DNA from: Archivesica marissinica
Taxonomy: Eukaryota; Mollusca; Bivalvia; Venerida; Vesicomyidae
Reading direction: 5' to 3'
Assembly: GCA_014843695.1 (NCBI GenBank)
Contig: CM026387.1
Location: forward strand, 79,505,536 to 79,569,535
Length of the DNA: 64,000 nt
The notes beneath the pieces are model-generated. The model had not been told where the DNA came from and ran no database searches. It worked only from the letters and a program-made list of their open reading frames with translations. Positions 59,301-64,000 of this stretch are shown in pieces (position 1 is the first letter of the stretch; the number at the start of each line of letters is the position of its first letter). The position numbers and the translations under genes were made by a program.

Positions 59301-60643
59301 TGTTATAATAAAGTAACATATTGGGAATCTGAAAACTGGCTGCATAATACAGGTTGGCTGCTTAATAGAGGTGACCACTAATACAGGTTTGACTGTAGTC
59401 ATTTCAAGTTCTGTGCGTTACGTTAGTATAGCTCAGAACATATGTCTTAACAATACTTGGTACAAAATTGTGTGTGCGAATTATTGGTGCATATAAAGAT
59501 GATCACATGACTGTGAGTGCGTGCTTGGTCATGTGATATGGTTCGCTTATTCGTCAGTTCTATGCTAGGCTTAGATCGTTTCGCAGGAATAAATTCATGA
59601 ATAATCATTATGAGTATCATGCAGTATATCGTAAATATATACAGAGTACGAATATGTTATCGTTTGGAAAAGATTATTTTAATCTACAATAAAAGATATG
59701 TTGTTAGTATAATATATGAAACATCCCTGAGGTACATTGGATACAGTTTTCCAGTTTTTTTACATTATCATTAATGATTTTTTACCTCTGGTTTATGCCT
59801 TGGTCCCGTGTATCTTGGTCTGTGCTGAGGCTATGTTTCATGTATTCGACTATATGTATGTAGTACAAAGAGATTTGAAAACATTTGTTTTGTACTTGTA
59901 ATTAATCTCGTCATTACAGTGAATAAACATTCACTATTGGTATTGCAAACAGAGTTGGCTGTCCGATTAACGCAGTGGTTAGCACGCTCGCTTCTCACCA
60001 ATGCAACCTCGGACCAGGAAGTATGTGAGATGGTACGATGGTCGCCAGATCGGACAAGTGGGTTTTCTCCAGGTACTCCAGTTTCCTCCCACATGAATGA
60101 CCACATATATACGCTTTCATCTGTGCCAACGAGAGTGATTAATATAAGTTGTTAGAACTTGCTTCGCAATCGTTGTAAAATAAAGTTTAAAAACAAAAAC
60201 AGAGTTTGATTTTGTATGTGGTTTAGCTAAGACCTACAAAGAATGCCACCTGCAGACTACGTCTCGTTACTTAAGCTAAGTGATAAATACTTAACAGACC
60301 CTTTTGAGCCGGTTGACTTATGAGTCAGTTTACATATATTTACCTCTCTGTAAGAGTCGTATGTGAGCCTAATCGCTGTCTGGTATCTGTTCTGTTCGGT
60401 GTACTGGGGGGAAGTAGGTCTTGCACCTGCAACCGAGGTTCCTCTACCTCGCCCATCAACATCGCCATCTCTAGACCATCCAGCAACGGAAGCTCCATGT
60501 CCTTGGGTACCTAAACAAACAATCAATTACTGTTACCAAGGACAACCATATCCTCAGTACCTGCAACACCGGCTTCTCTACCTCACCCATCAACATCTCC
60601 AACTCTCGACCATCCAGCAACGGAACCCCTTGTCCTTGGCTAC
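38318..60643 (-). CDS. REC8: REC8-like meiotic cohesin kleisin, 3' part of gene
   Basis: Kleisins close the cohesin ring by bridging SMC1 and SMC3; REC8 replaces RAD21 in meiosis. Exons in coding order: 60643-60561 (probable), 60510-60344, 58745-58598, 55463-55308, 50796-50736, 47249-46893, 45935-45871, 44373-44216, 42008-41808, 40346-40231, 38394-38318. Every junction agrees in phase, giving about 528 codons to a stop at 38318. Support for the family: the basic-then-LAFADAETQI segment (like the basic run before an ETQI segment in animal REC8); the REPWLKLWAR segment near an acidic/Pro/Gln linker; and the C-terminal winged-helix-like end (FDRKHAVKMFTALLYLC, then GFVIAEQEKGYEDIY) that would bind SMC1. 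The N-terminal SMC3-binding domain is not in the window. RAD21 is less likely: the conserved RAD21 core wording is absent. Divergence is high, as usual for REC8. Confidence 0.75.
38614..39145. repeat. 25-bp array in REC8-like intron, about 21 units
   Basis: Unit ACTCTGTATCTACTCAATAT plus GGTGA; a minor form has CAATATCT in place of TGTATCT. Confidence 0.96.
39178..39332 (-). mobile_element. S2 SINE with internal deletion
   Basis: The tail and head are present, but the GATGGTACG to B-box part is missing. Confidence 0.85.
39337..40187. repeat. 19-bp array, about 44 units
   Basis: Unit AGGCTAGAACTAATCTAAC alternating with a CTCAC form; partial units (AATCTCAC) occur in places. Confidence 0.96.
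40231..40346 (-). CDS. REC8: REC8-like penultimate exon (winged helix)
   Basis: Acceptor AATTCTTCAG, donor CTTCTAT|GTGAGT. One base completes Arg with the AG left by the previous exon, and the final T joins AC of the last exon. Encodes SIDDDVESHSGHYTTFCKIC then PPQFFDRKHAVKMFTALL: an acidic lead-in and the first helices of the winged-helix domain. Confidence 0.82.
40478..40638. repeat. 80-bp tandem duplication
   Basis: Two near-identical copies starting GGTTTAAAAAGCCTTTACAT, differing at one base. Confidence 0.95.
40639..40935. other. Intron sequence, nothing recognised
   Basis: No repeat or exon seen. Confidence 0.4.
40936..41807 (-). repeat. 66-bp array made from a REC8-like exon end plus splice donor
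   Basis: About 13 units. On the minus strand each starts GTAAGCCGTACCCCTGATAG and ends with AAGAGTTTCTCAG before the next GTAAGCC. The same 66 bases, diverged, form the last 62 nt of the exon 41808-42008 plus its first intron bases. A damaged unit with T-rich filler lies near 41535-41580. Confidence 0.95.
41808..42008 (-). CDS. REC8: REC8-like exon with amplified 3' end
   Basis: Acceptor TTCTGCAATATAACAG; donor CTTCTCAG|GTAAGCC. Frame fixed by phase 1 at the start (AA+G gives Lys) and two bases left at the end. Encodes a linker including TESVSVCENQGDVSVQEV, then SLHTSHTSAARTLYDVVEER and VPLIEEKGEDQERFQQELL. Acidic and Gln-rich, likely coiled or disordered. Its last 62 nt seed the adjoining 66-bp array. 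Confidence 0.75.
42244..42484 (+). mobile_element. MITE-A copy with TTAA at both ends
   Basis: TTAACCCATTCAACACCAAG to GTGGTGTTGAAAGGGTTAA, central hairpin with CAGCTCGTCACGAGCC. Confidence 0.92.
42485..42850. other. Intron sequence
   Basis: No repeat or exon seen. Confidence 0.4.
42851..43834. repeat. ~39-bp array with higher-order blocks, about 25 units
   Basis: Unit AATGGGAACCTAACCCTAAT then ATAGTAGAACAGGTGTTTT. A run of about seven units, marked by the shortened TTTTAAGAACAGGTG unit, recurs at about 43040, 43330 and 43660. Confidence 0.95.
43835..44215. other. Intron sequence
   Basis: No exon with good splice sites or repeat recognised. Confidence 0.4.
44216..44373 (-). CDS. REC8: REC8-like exon
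   Basis: Acceptor AAGTTGTTTTCAG, donor AGAAA|GTAGGT. Begins in phase 0 and leaves AA. Encodes STAGTPTRELSLIEVQRDAS, then FEERRAAGLEESLVLDDS. The donor choice is the weakest in the model: reading past it reaches TAG two bases on, so it could alternatively be a terminal exon of a short isoform. Confidence 0.65.
44454..44859. mobile_element. Inverted-repeat element, TACTCGCCTATAAGACG ends
   Basis: Left end TACTTACTCGCCTATAAGAC; right end GTCTCATAGGCGAGTAAATA. A second inner pair (CCCGTCTTATAAGC and ATCGTCTTATAGTC) is present. About 400 bp, no coding capacity. A solo related end (CTTGTCTTATAGGTGAGTTT) occurs at 51141. Confidence 0.75.
45107..45395 (-). mobile_element. tRNA-derived SINE, family S4
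   Basis: Complete minus-strand head GTCCAGTGGTAACACACTGG; lacks the ATCCAGGGATC loop part. Confidence 0.9.
45588..45820 (-). mobile_element. tRNA-derived SINE, family S3
   Basis: Full-length; minus-strand head GAAGTTGTGATAGCGCAG. Confidence 0.92.
45871..45935 (-). CDS. REC8: REC8-like small exon
   Basis: 65 nt. Acceptor TATTTCATAG, donor TCGGCG|GTAAGA. Two bases complete Glu, then RRKRKSRNMEESIEEMRKLS. A basic patch followed by an acidic helix. Phase agrees with both neighbours. Confidence 0.78.
46078..46278. mobile_element. MITE-B copy with TTAA at both ends
   Basis: Left TTAACCCATAAACCTGCC, right GGCAGGTTATGGTTTAA; the clearest terminal repeat pair for this family. Confidence 0.88.
46510..46715 (-). 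mobile_element. S3 SINE, head truncated
   Basis: Body and B-box region matched; ends at CGCACCTAAAGTGAAC. Confidence 0.87.
46893..47249 (-). CDS. REC8: REC8-like large linker exon with peptide repeats
   Basis: 357 nt. Acceptor CTCATTATATTTTAG, donor CAGCCAG|GTGATA. Begins E LRREPWLKLWARNARFLRN then PEEKLAEAV, in the position where kleisins have a conserved aromatic/basic helix after the separase-sensitive region. It continues Pro/Gln/Glu-rich. Near its end a 10-residue motif (MQQPGDELPS and variants) occurs about four times, encoded by a 30-bp in-frame tandem repeat at about 46960-47060. Frame past the donor stays open to a TAA at 46843, so intron retention would add few residues. Confidence 0.78.
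47280..47435 (+). mobile_element. MITE-A copy, cut by a SINE
   Basis: Left half only (TAACCCATTCAACACC to GTAGATCCTGATGAGA); it stops exactly where the S4 SINE begins. Confidence 0.85.
47436..47722 (+). mobile_element. tRNA-derived SINE, family S4, plus strand
   Basis: Head GTCCAGTGGTAACACGTTGG with B box AGGTGCGATCC; the first bases GTCCAGTGGTAA are duplicated. Ends ATAAATAAACGTAAAGCACAC. Confidence 0.92.
47728..47846. mobile_element. CAGTCAAACCTGT-ended repeat, copy 2
   Basis: GTATATTAAGCAGCCAGTTTCC to AATACAGGTTTGACTGTA (right end). Confidence 0.7.
48033..48278 (-). mobile_element. MITE-A copy with TTAA at both ends
   Basis: TTAACCCTTTCAACCCCACA to TGGGGTTGAATGGGTTAA; belongs with 8573 and 58844 to a subfamily with CCCC rather than CACC. 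Confidence 0.92.
48473..50322. repeat. 48-bp array in REC8-like intron, about 38 units
   Basis: Unit CCCACCAAACACCCGAGTCG then GCTGACTCAAATGTCTTGTA and AATACCAG. Open in several frames on both strands because 48 is divisible by 3, hence the long repetitive frames. Each unit holds TGACTCA, an AP-1-type consensus, within a near-palindrome GAGTCGGCTGACTC. Single-base indels at 48806, 49044, 49690, 49869 and 49894 reset frames. Confidence 0.97.
50323..50589 (+). CDS. Coding-like ORF fused to the 48-bp array, unrecognised
   Basis: Non-repetitive frame reading YLDNVLACAVMVQVDTNVD, then ETAEYAAKSIIDDVLTSVMR and SVLHVRMFYK, ending at TAA 50589. Composition and periodicity look coding. The wording resembles the C-terminal RidA/YjgF-like region of long DPH6-type diphthine-ammonia ligases, from memory and not tested. 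It lies on the plus strand inside a REC8-like intron. A possible donor (TTACAC|GTAAGA) occurs at about 50479. No acceptor is visible upstream, where the array begins. It may be an exon of a nested gene whose 5' part was replaced by the array, or a gene fragment. Confidence 0.4.
   Translation, partial: RYLDNVLACAVMVQVDTNVDPDLSETAEYAAKSIIDDVLTSVMRDSTRSVLHVRMFYKHKNIDTVKETTSCIGMNSKIDDDDIHQMHW
50736..50796 (-). CDS. REC8: REC8-like small exon
   Basis: 61 nt. Acceptor TATATTTTTACAG, donor AGAAAAG|GTACGA. Phase 0 start; encodes VLPDVKGSGAVDSLLVPGRK and leaves G, which joins AG of the next exon to make Glu. Corresponds to the short hydrophobic segment between the ETQI-like part and the aromatic/basic helix. 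Confidence 0.78.
50797..51775. other. Intron sequence
   Basis: AT-rich; a solo end related to the 44454 element at 51141. No exon recognised. Confidence 0.4.
51776..51945. repeat. Low-complexity TAATTACATGTAAT tract
   Basis: Self-complementary motifs ATTACATGTAAT and AATTAATTGCAATTAATT repeated irregularly; potential for many small hairpins. Confidence 0.85.
51946..52433. other. Intron sequence
   Basis: No exon or repeat recognised; short (TA)n at 52010. Confidence 0.4.
52434..53358. repeat. 44-bp array of two diverged 22-bp halves, about 21 units
   Basis: Half A GTGCCAATTACGACACATTA(TA) alternates with half B CTGCCAGTTGTGACACAGTA(TA). Half B varies only at ACACAG/ACAGAG. A dimeric higher-order repeat. 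Confidence 0.96.
53359..53878. other. Intron sequence
   Basis: AT-rich, with a (TA)n run at 53641. No exon seen. Confidence 0.4.
53879..54737 (+). mobile_element. hAT-like element relic
   Basis: Left end TAGGGATGGCGACGAATATTCG; right side carries, inverted, GATGGCAACGAATAG with CGAATATTCG palindromes nearby. Such ends are typical of ZBED-type hAT transposons. It encloses a BED zinc finger relic. Target duplications are not recognisable. Confidence 0.6.
54447..54590 (+). pseudogene. BED zinc finger relic
   Basis: Reads MPPAQSHVGKCLNRSENKK then ARCNLCKLDLTYLG with the first Cys pair. After a one-base frameshift it continues INLYNHLKKM with the first of the two expected His. The transposase catalytic domain is absent. 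Confidence 0.65.
54750..54945 (+). mobile_element. S3 SINE, head truncated
   Basis: GTGTGAAAGGCCCGGAGTTCG to GAGCTGAAATAAAT. Confidence 0.88.
54958..55215. repeat. ~65-75-bp repeat, about four copies
   Basis: Units contain AACTATAAATCACACATTGA and CACTATTTGTAGCC then GGGGAAAAGTCAACTT. Confidence 0.9.
55308..55463 (-). CDS. REC8: REC8-like exon with the basic/ETQI segment
   Basis: 156 nt, phase 0 at both ends. Acceptor TTTATCACACAG, donor ACCTTC|GTAAGT. Encodes RKSLELELSPTPVNPGRQKR followed by KRQLAFADAETQIPKNKMKR. A run of basic residues followed by a hydrophobic/acidic ETQI segment is a mid-protein landmark of animal REC8 (and corresponds to the KRKRKL region of RAD21). This is the strongest evidence for REC8 rather than RAD21. 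Confidence 0.82.
55574..55715. mobile_element. MITE-B copy, truncated
   Basis: TTAACACTTACCTGCCAATC left end and one hairpin half (AGCATAGAGCCAGATCAGAC with inverted CTGATCAGGCTCTATGCT); the right half is missing at the start of the next array. Confidence 0.8.
55722..55912. repeat. 19-bp array, about 10 units
   Basis: Unit GTGATGTCATGACAATTTA with a GGCAATTGA variant. Each unit includes ATGTCAT, close to a CRE-type half site. Confidence 0.95.
56090..56336. mobile_element. Fold-back MITE, arms of about 110 bp
   Basis: AGTATGTCGGATAATAAAAC at the left pairs with the inverted TAGTATGTCAGGTAATAAAA at the right. Complementarity continues almost to the centre, so the whole element is one imperfect hairpin. 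TA flanks suggest TA target duplication. Confidence 0.88.
56476..56722 (+). mobile_element. tRNA-derived SINE, family S2, best-preserved copy
   Basis: Head GTCCGATTAGCGCAGTGGTT, B box GGGTTCGATCC, a core with GGTACTCCGGTTTCCTCCCA, tail AAATAAATAAAGTTTAA. Confidence 0.93.
56723..56997. other. Intron sequence
   Basis: Contains AACATTCAAAACTATTGCCC, related to an inner part of the fold-back at 56090. No exon seen. Confidence 0.4.
56998..58497 (-). mobile_element. Tc1-like transposon with intact inverted ends
   Basis: Ends TACTGAGTCAAAAAAGAAAC at the left and inverted GTTTCTTTTTTGACTCAGTA at the right; the repeats extend to about 28 bp (with ATACC) and differ at one base. TA at both outer edges is consistent with Tc1/mariner target choice. 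About 1.5 kb, holding one damaged transposase gene. Confidence 0.93.
57202..58196 (-). pseudogene. Tc1-family transposase, frameshifted
   Basis: The likely start is ATG at 58196 (MPRLNRNQRMRAIGMI). The first helix-turn-helix runs to QRDVA, where a small deletion near 58100-58115 shifts the frame; translation resumes as ITRLLRRHRTHGSVDDRPRS. The remainder is open to the stop at 57202: catalytic motifs FSDESQF (first Asp), FQQDNARCHTA (second Asp) and SPIEHLWD (Glu), with 34 residues between the last two, i.e. DD34E, and a GGG-containing AWGGI segment. All catalytic residues survive, so loss of activity rests on the single N-terminal break. It sits in a REC8-like intron on the same strand. Confidence 0.93.
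58598..58745 (-). CDS. REC8: REC8-like exon
   Basis: 148 nt. Acceptor TATTTAACACCAG, donor CTACCT|GTATGT. One base completes Ser with the AG of the upstream exon. Encodes SPSCMQKDKEKTPARDADPE then PPSPGVTQIITDTLPRRHLP: a Pro/charged disordered linker, of the kind in which separase sites lie in kleisins; no ExxR site is obvious. Confidence 0.72.
58773..58843. mobile_element. CAGTCAAACCTGT-ended repeat, copy 3, interrupted
   Basis: TACAGTCAAACCTGTCTTAA to GCACAGGTTGCTGC, where MITE-A is inserted at a TTAA. Confidence 0.7.
58844..59087 (+). mobile_element. MITE-A copy nested in another repeat
   Basis: TTAACCCATTCAACCCCAAG on the left; the right end is altered (GAAAGGATTA). Central hairpin intact. 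Confidence 0.88.
59228..59398. mobile_element. CAGTCAAACCTGT-ended repeat, copy 4
   Basis: Inverted orientation, ending CTAATACAGGTTTGACTGTA; contains TTGGCTGCTTAATAGAGGTG. Confidence 0.72.
59399..59956. other. Intron sequence
   Basis: No exon or repeat recognised. Confidence 0.4.
59957..60195 (+). mobile_element. S2 SINE lacking its B box
   Basis: CAATGCAACCTCGGACCAGG shows that the GGGTTCGATC part of the head is deleted; the rest is intact. Confidence 0.92.
60344..60510 (-). CDS. REC8: REC8-like exon, second of a duplicated pair
   Basis: 167 nt. Acceptor GTTTGTTTAG, donor ACAGAGAG|GTAAATA. Phase 0 start, two bases left. Encodes VPKDMELPLLDGLEMAMLMG then EVEEPRLQVQDLLPPSTPNR. Acidic, with Leu/Met helix-like spacing. 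Homologous to the exon just upstream. Confidence 0.75.
60561..60643 (-). CDS. REC8: REC8-like exon, duplicated copy (probable)
   Basis: 83 nt between acceptor GATGGTTAG and a new donor TTGCAG|GTACTG. Reads SQGQGVPLLDGRELEMLMGE then VEKPVLQ. It aligns with the next exon including the intronic AATCAATTA stretch before the acceptor, but has a one-base deletion and a different phase at its start. As modelled it ends in phase 0, which the next exon needs. If its phase does not suit the unseen upstream exon, it is a dead duplicate. Confidence 0.5.
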
Positions 60644-61374
60644 CTAACCATCCAATCAATTAATATCACATTACAGCATTGTAAACTATCGTATCCCCAT
60701 CGATGCATCGGTGATGATTAAATATGATGACATACTGCTTTAAAATATCTACTCCATACTCGTTAAAGCAGCATTACATCGTATGACATAAAATATATTC
60801 GAAAAATTCAAATTTTGCGTATGGGTAGCAATGCTGCAACACATTCTTATATTATAAATTGTATAATTATGTTCAATTAATAAACAGTGTTTTTTGCAAT
60901 AAAACAAACTCGAAACCGAAAGTAGGACTTTCCAAGTCGAACAGGTCACGCACATTTATTTACAATCGGAACCGGATGTACATTCGGGATGAATCGTTCG
61001 CCTTCGGCAATGATGAAAAAACGTGGTATTTTGTCGTCTATTTTCCAGCCAGAACTATTACAGTAAGTTGAAACGGCCTCAATTAGTATTACAATGTATC
61101 TCAAATGATGTAAATGTGATTGGGTTTTAATTGGATATCGTGCAAAATGTTTCATATGCCGAATAAGTATTAAATTAATGTGAAACCACCTCGGAAGTCA
61201 TTGGGGCGCATATGGGTTATTTTAACAAATCATTATAAAGATGCAGAATTTAGGCATCAAGTATCTGGATCATATTTATTAATTAATAGATTCGTGTGGG
61301 GCGGGGAGGGCTTACATATCCTGTTTTTATTGTGGCTAAAGTGCATTTCAAGTATTTAGTTTATAAAAAAATAT
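60644..61374. other. Upstream REC8-like intron or flank
   Basis: No N-terminal kleisin exon found. On the plus strand at about 60978-61066 a short frame (MYIRDESFAFGNDEKTWYFV) ends at a donor-like ACA|GTAAGT; it could be a first exon of another gene but nothing else supports it. Confidence 0.35.
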
Positions 61375-61555
61375 TTTAGCTTGATTGCGAAACATGTTAA
61401 TTGTTATTAATCTTATATTAATCACTCTCGAGACCTCATTCCTGATGGATACCATCGCCACGAGGGAGAGAGAAGAGGCAACCTGGAATTTAAATGCCTT
61501 GCCTAAGGGCATAATCGTAACGGCTCCAGCGTGGCTCAAATTCCGGACCTTTCTT
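61375..61555 (-). mobile_element. S3 SINE, head replaced by S5
   Basis: GAAACATGTTAATTGTTATT at the tail; the body is intact to GCTCAAATTCCGGACC, where S5 begins. Confidence 0.85.
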
Positions 61556-61720
61556 CCGTGGGCCAGCATCGCATTTGGAATTGAACGGTCCCAGGTGTCA
61601 TTGAGCAAGGCACCTTACACACATGGCTTAGTACTGTTTAACCGCATAAGTCGGCTAAACCTGCCCAGGACAACATAATAGGGGTTTGACATTAATGGAA
61701 CATACATACAAATTGGTTTG
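61556..61720 (+). mobile_element. tRNA-derived SINE, family S5, A box damaged
   Basis: CCGTGGGCCAGCATCGCATT and TCATTGAGCAAGGCACC match S5; the CAGTGGTAGAG part is lost. Confidence 0.8.
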
Positions 61721-61771
61721 TTTCGGAAAATGTCGCACTTGCCCGGGATTCATACATGGTTTACCACTATA

Positions 61772-61990
61772 ATGTGTGGCGTGCGTGGTCCAGTGGTAGA
61801 GCATCGGATTTGGAATCGAACGGTCCCGGGTTCTATACTCGGTCAGGCCACGTATGTAGTGTCATTGAGCAAGGCACCTCACACACATTGCTTAGTACAT
61901 TACTTAGTCGGCTAAGCCTGCCCAGGAAAACATGTCTAAGTCCCCGAGAGGGGTTTGACATTAAAGGAACATACATACATAATATTACTG
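61772..61990 (+). mobile_element. tRNA-derived SINE, family S5
   Basis: Head GCGTGGTCCAGTGGTAGAGC, B box CGGGTTCTATACTC (one-base change from the consensus), body GAGCAAGGCACCTCACACAC, end TTTGACATTAAAGGAACATA. Confidence 0.9.
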
Positions 61991-62080
61991 AGGCGACCAC
62001 AGGCGAGAACTGTTTATTGCCCGGTACCGAACCTAGTTGACCACAGCTGGCACAAGCTACATTGAATATATACGACATAG

Positions 62081-62246
62081 TCTATAAACGTGTACAAATT
62101 TGAATGCTTAAATTTTAAAGGAAGAAAAGAACAGAATTGCAATAAATGTAATTCAGTGGCAAGTCTATAAACGTGTACAAATTTGAATGCTTAAATTTTA
62201 AAGGAAGAAAAGAACAGAATTGCAATAAATGTAATTCAGTGGCAAT
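62081..62246. repeat. 83-bp tandem duplication
   Basis: Two essentially identical copies starting TCTATAAACGTGTACAAATT, so recent. Confidence 0.97.
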
Positions 62247-62454
62247 CGATGATGATTTTCTGCCACTCATTCTAAATGCAACTACATGCAAATTGTACAA
62301 GACTTAGTATATACATATAGAACATGTATTATTTACTTTTCACAGCTATTATAGTGAAAAGACGGAGAAGAACTTGGCAGGGAGGTAAACGTTCATAGGG
62401 GTTGTGGTAGAGGTGGCAAAGAGGAAGTTCTAGGAGTAGAAGTATATGAAGAGG
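62247..62454. other. Unassigned, possible small plus-strand exon
   Basis: TTTACTTTTCACAG at 62345 followed by 39 bp (encoding IIVKRRRRTWQG in one frame) and a GGGAG|GTAAAC donor. Isolated and unproven. Confidence 0.25.
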
Positions 62455-62620
62455 TATTTATGAATGTTCCATTTTTGTCGACACAAGCGATTGACCAATA
62501 CTAAGCACTTTGTATGAGGAGCCTTGCTCAATGACGCTACATTTGTTCCGTGACCGAGTATCGAACCTGGAACCCTTCAGGCTTTCTATTCCAAATCTGG
62601 CACTCTACCATGGGTGTCAC
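62455..62620 (-). mobile_element. S5 SINE, diverged
   Basis: Minus strand: TGGTAGAGTGCCAGATTTGG head and GAGCAAGGCTCC body. Confidence 0.82.
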
Positions 62621-63104
62621 ACAATTAAATACACATTCCAGCTTTATGTCTTATAACTAACATATCTAAACCATCAAAGCATCAGTAGCAACATAGCTTT
62701 TTGTTGTTTTTGCAATACCGTTGATGATGTTTGCTGTGCAGACATACATGGCCATTATAATACAGTATTGTGCGCGAGATGTAGTCCTTTTAGACAGTAC
62801 ATTTGCTCATTCGGATGCATATCAATGATATAAAAAGTGTTCTTCACTGAATCATGGATGTCACACAGGGCCACGTCACACATACAGTGAGTGACGCACC
62901 ATCACAGTGAAGTCACATTGTTTGTTTAAAATGTTTTAATAAGATACTGTATTTTTCTCTTAATGGGATTCTGGCTGTTTATTTATGTACCTCATAGAAA
63001 ATTCATTGCATTTACAGGTTGTCATTAGCACATGGGTGTTGAGAAGATGCAGAATCTGGTACTCAATGATCAATCTCCACCACCATAACCAGACCTCTAC
63101 AACC
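62621..63104. other. Unassigned sequence
   Basis: No gene or repeat recognised. Confidence 0.35.
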
Positions 63105-63235
63105 AGCTGTTAGTACACAATATTGGTACAGGTGTGGACATTGCAATGAGATGGGGGCAGACTTGAACAAATAGTGTGGATGTCTGCCCAGCAACTGCAT
63201 TTCAATGCGCAACGTAAGAATATATTCCAGTCATA
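63105..63235 (+). pseudogene. Cys-rich zinc-site-like fragment, P2X7-tail-like (tentative)
   Basis: One frame reads TRPLQPAVSTQYWYRCGHCN then an in-frame TAG, then CGCLPSNCISM. The WxxCGxC...M...C.C spacing recalls the zinc-binding domain found at the P2X7 C-terminus and in many invertebrate proteins. Short, interrupted, and from memory only. Confidence 0.25.
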
Positions 63236-63329
63236 TATTGAGTATCAGTCAAATATGACTGTGCCAGTGCAAGTCATAAATGTTTGGATGATATTTGCAT
63301 CACTTAAAGTGTTACAAATGGAAGTTGAT

Positions 63330-63550
63330 TGTGTGTGTATTTTACGGATATTTAACATCGCTACCTGTTGCCCATATGAGCTACACCTCTTGAAGAGATT
63401 AGTGGATTGTGCAATGATACATACAGAGTCTCCTCTGCCTCGTTTACGTGAACGGTTTTGAGTCTTATCCGAAAGACTATGATGTGAGTCATTTTAGTAT
63501 GGTATAGTGGTGAGTTTAACCTGCGTGTTTAACCACCGGACTGCTACATA
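63330..63550 (-). mobile_element. S4 SINE, old copy
   Basis: TGTATTTTACGGATATTTAA to CTGCGTGTTTAACCACCGGAC on the plus strand; many differences from the family. Confidence 0.75.
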
Positions 63551-63618
63551 ACTGAAGTTGATTCTGATCACAAATTATTATTCACTTGTTTATAAGTAAC
63601 CTCACGTATATAGTTGTG

Positions 63619-63890
63619 GCTGTCCGATTAGCGCAGTGGTTAATGCGCTCGCTTCTCACAAATGCAACCCGTGTTCGATCCTCACATTTGGAAGTATGTG
63701 AGATGGTACGGTGGTCACCAGATCAGACAGGTGACCAGATCAGACAGGTTGGTTTTCTCCGGGTACTCTGGTTTCCTCCGACACGAATGACCACTAATAC
63801 TCAGTCATCCGCTCCAACAAGAGTGATTAATACAAGATGTTACAGCTTGTTTCCCAGTCATTGTTATATAAATAAAGTTTAAACTTAACC
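63619..63890 (+). mobile_element. S2 SINE with internal 20-bp duplication
   Basis: Head GTCCGATTAGCGCAGTGGTT; ACCAGATCAGACAGGTG is tandemly repeated at about 63717-63752. Ends AAATAAAGTTTAAACTT. Confidence 0.92.
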
Positions 63891-64000
63891 TCATACAGTT
63901 GTCACAGGTGAGCTTCCATTGGACATCATTGATATACCTCATCCCCCCTCCCTTATGTCATAATGTTAATTGACGAAACTTCCAACATTTTAAAAATCAT
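63891..64000. other. Window end, nothing recognised
   Basis: No feature visible. Confidence 0.3.

Noticed and set aside
60946..61155. REC8 N-terminal exon
   Set aside because: Neither strand gives the kleisin N-terminal pattern; the plus-strand frame there has a donor but no acceptor or partner.
15068..63890. tRNA genes
   Set aside because: All A/B-box pairs seen belong to SINE heads attached to repeated bodies; none folds convincingly as a free tRNA with matched acceptor stem ends.

Overview
This is animal DNA: AT-rich, intron-bearing, densely filled with tRNA-headed SINEs, short TTAA-flanked inverted-repeat elements and long minisatellite arrays. There is nothing prokaryotic in it. The SINE and LINE styles and the two host genes fit a marine invertebrate, most likely a mollusc such as a bivalve; that placement is inference. 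Most long open frames here are products of tandem arrays whose period is a multiple of three, not genes.

Layout. 1-3926 is a 25-bp satellite array. 3.9-20.2 kb is intergenic: one isolated terminal exon on the minus strand (4534-4707), SINEs, MITEs, three decayed LINE reverse-transcriptase pieces (9.2-14.0 kb), a GA tract and a Tc1/mariner relic (18.2-18.7 kb). 20.2-24.7 kb holds a two-exon homeobox gene of the Hmx (Nkx5/H6) class on the plus strand; its intron is filled with SINEs. 25-38.3 kb is repeats: SINEs, a 32-bp array (28.1-29.6 kb) that grew inside the head of a SINE, a 30-bp array (31.1-33.0 kb) and several smaller arrays.

38.3-60.7 kb is the 3' part of a large minus-strand gene. 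I assembled it from ten exons with good splice sites whose phases all agree, plus one probable duplicated exon. The product resembles the meiotic cohesin kleisin REC8: a basic patch followed by an ETQI-like segment in the middle, an acidic/Pro/Gln-rich linker, and a C-terminal winged-helix-like segment split over the last two exons. The N-terminal exons are not in the window. Its introns carry most of the arrays, a Tc1 element with intact inverted repeats, a near-perfect fold-back element, a hAT/BED relic and many MITEs. One array (40.94-41.81 kb, 66-bp unit) is an amplification of the last 62 bases of a REC8-like exon plus its splice donor.

60.7-64 kb is SINEs and unassigned sequence. Hmx (developmental transcription factor) and the REC8-like gene (meiosis) have no evident functional link; they are simply neighbours in a repeat-rich region.
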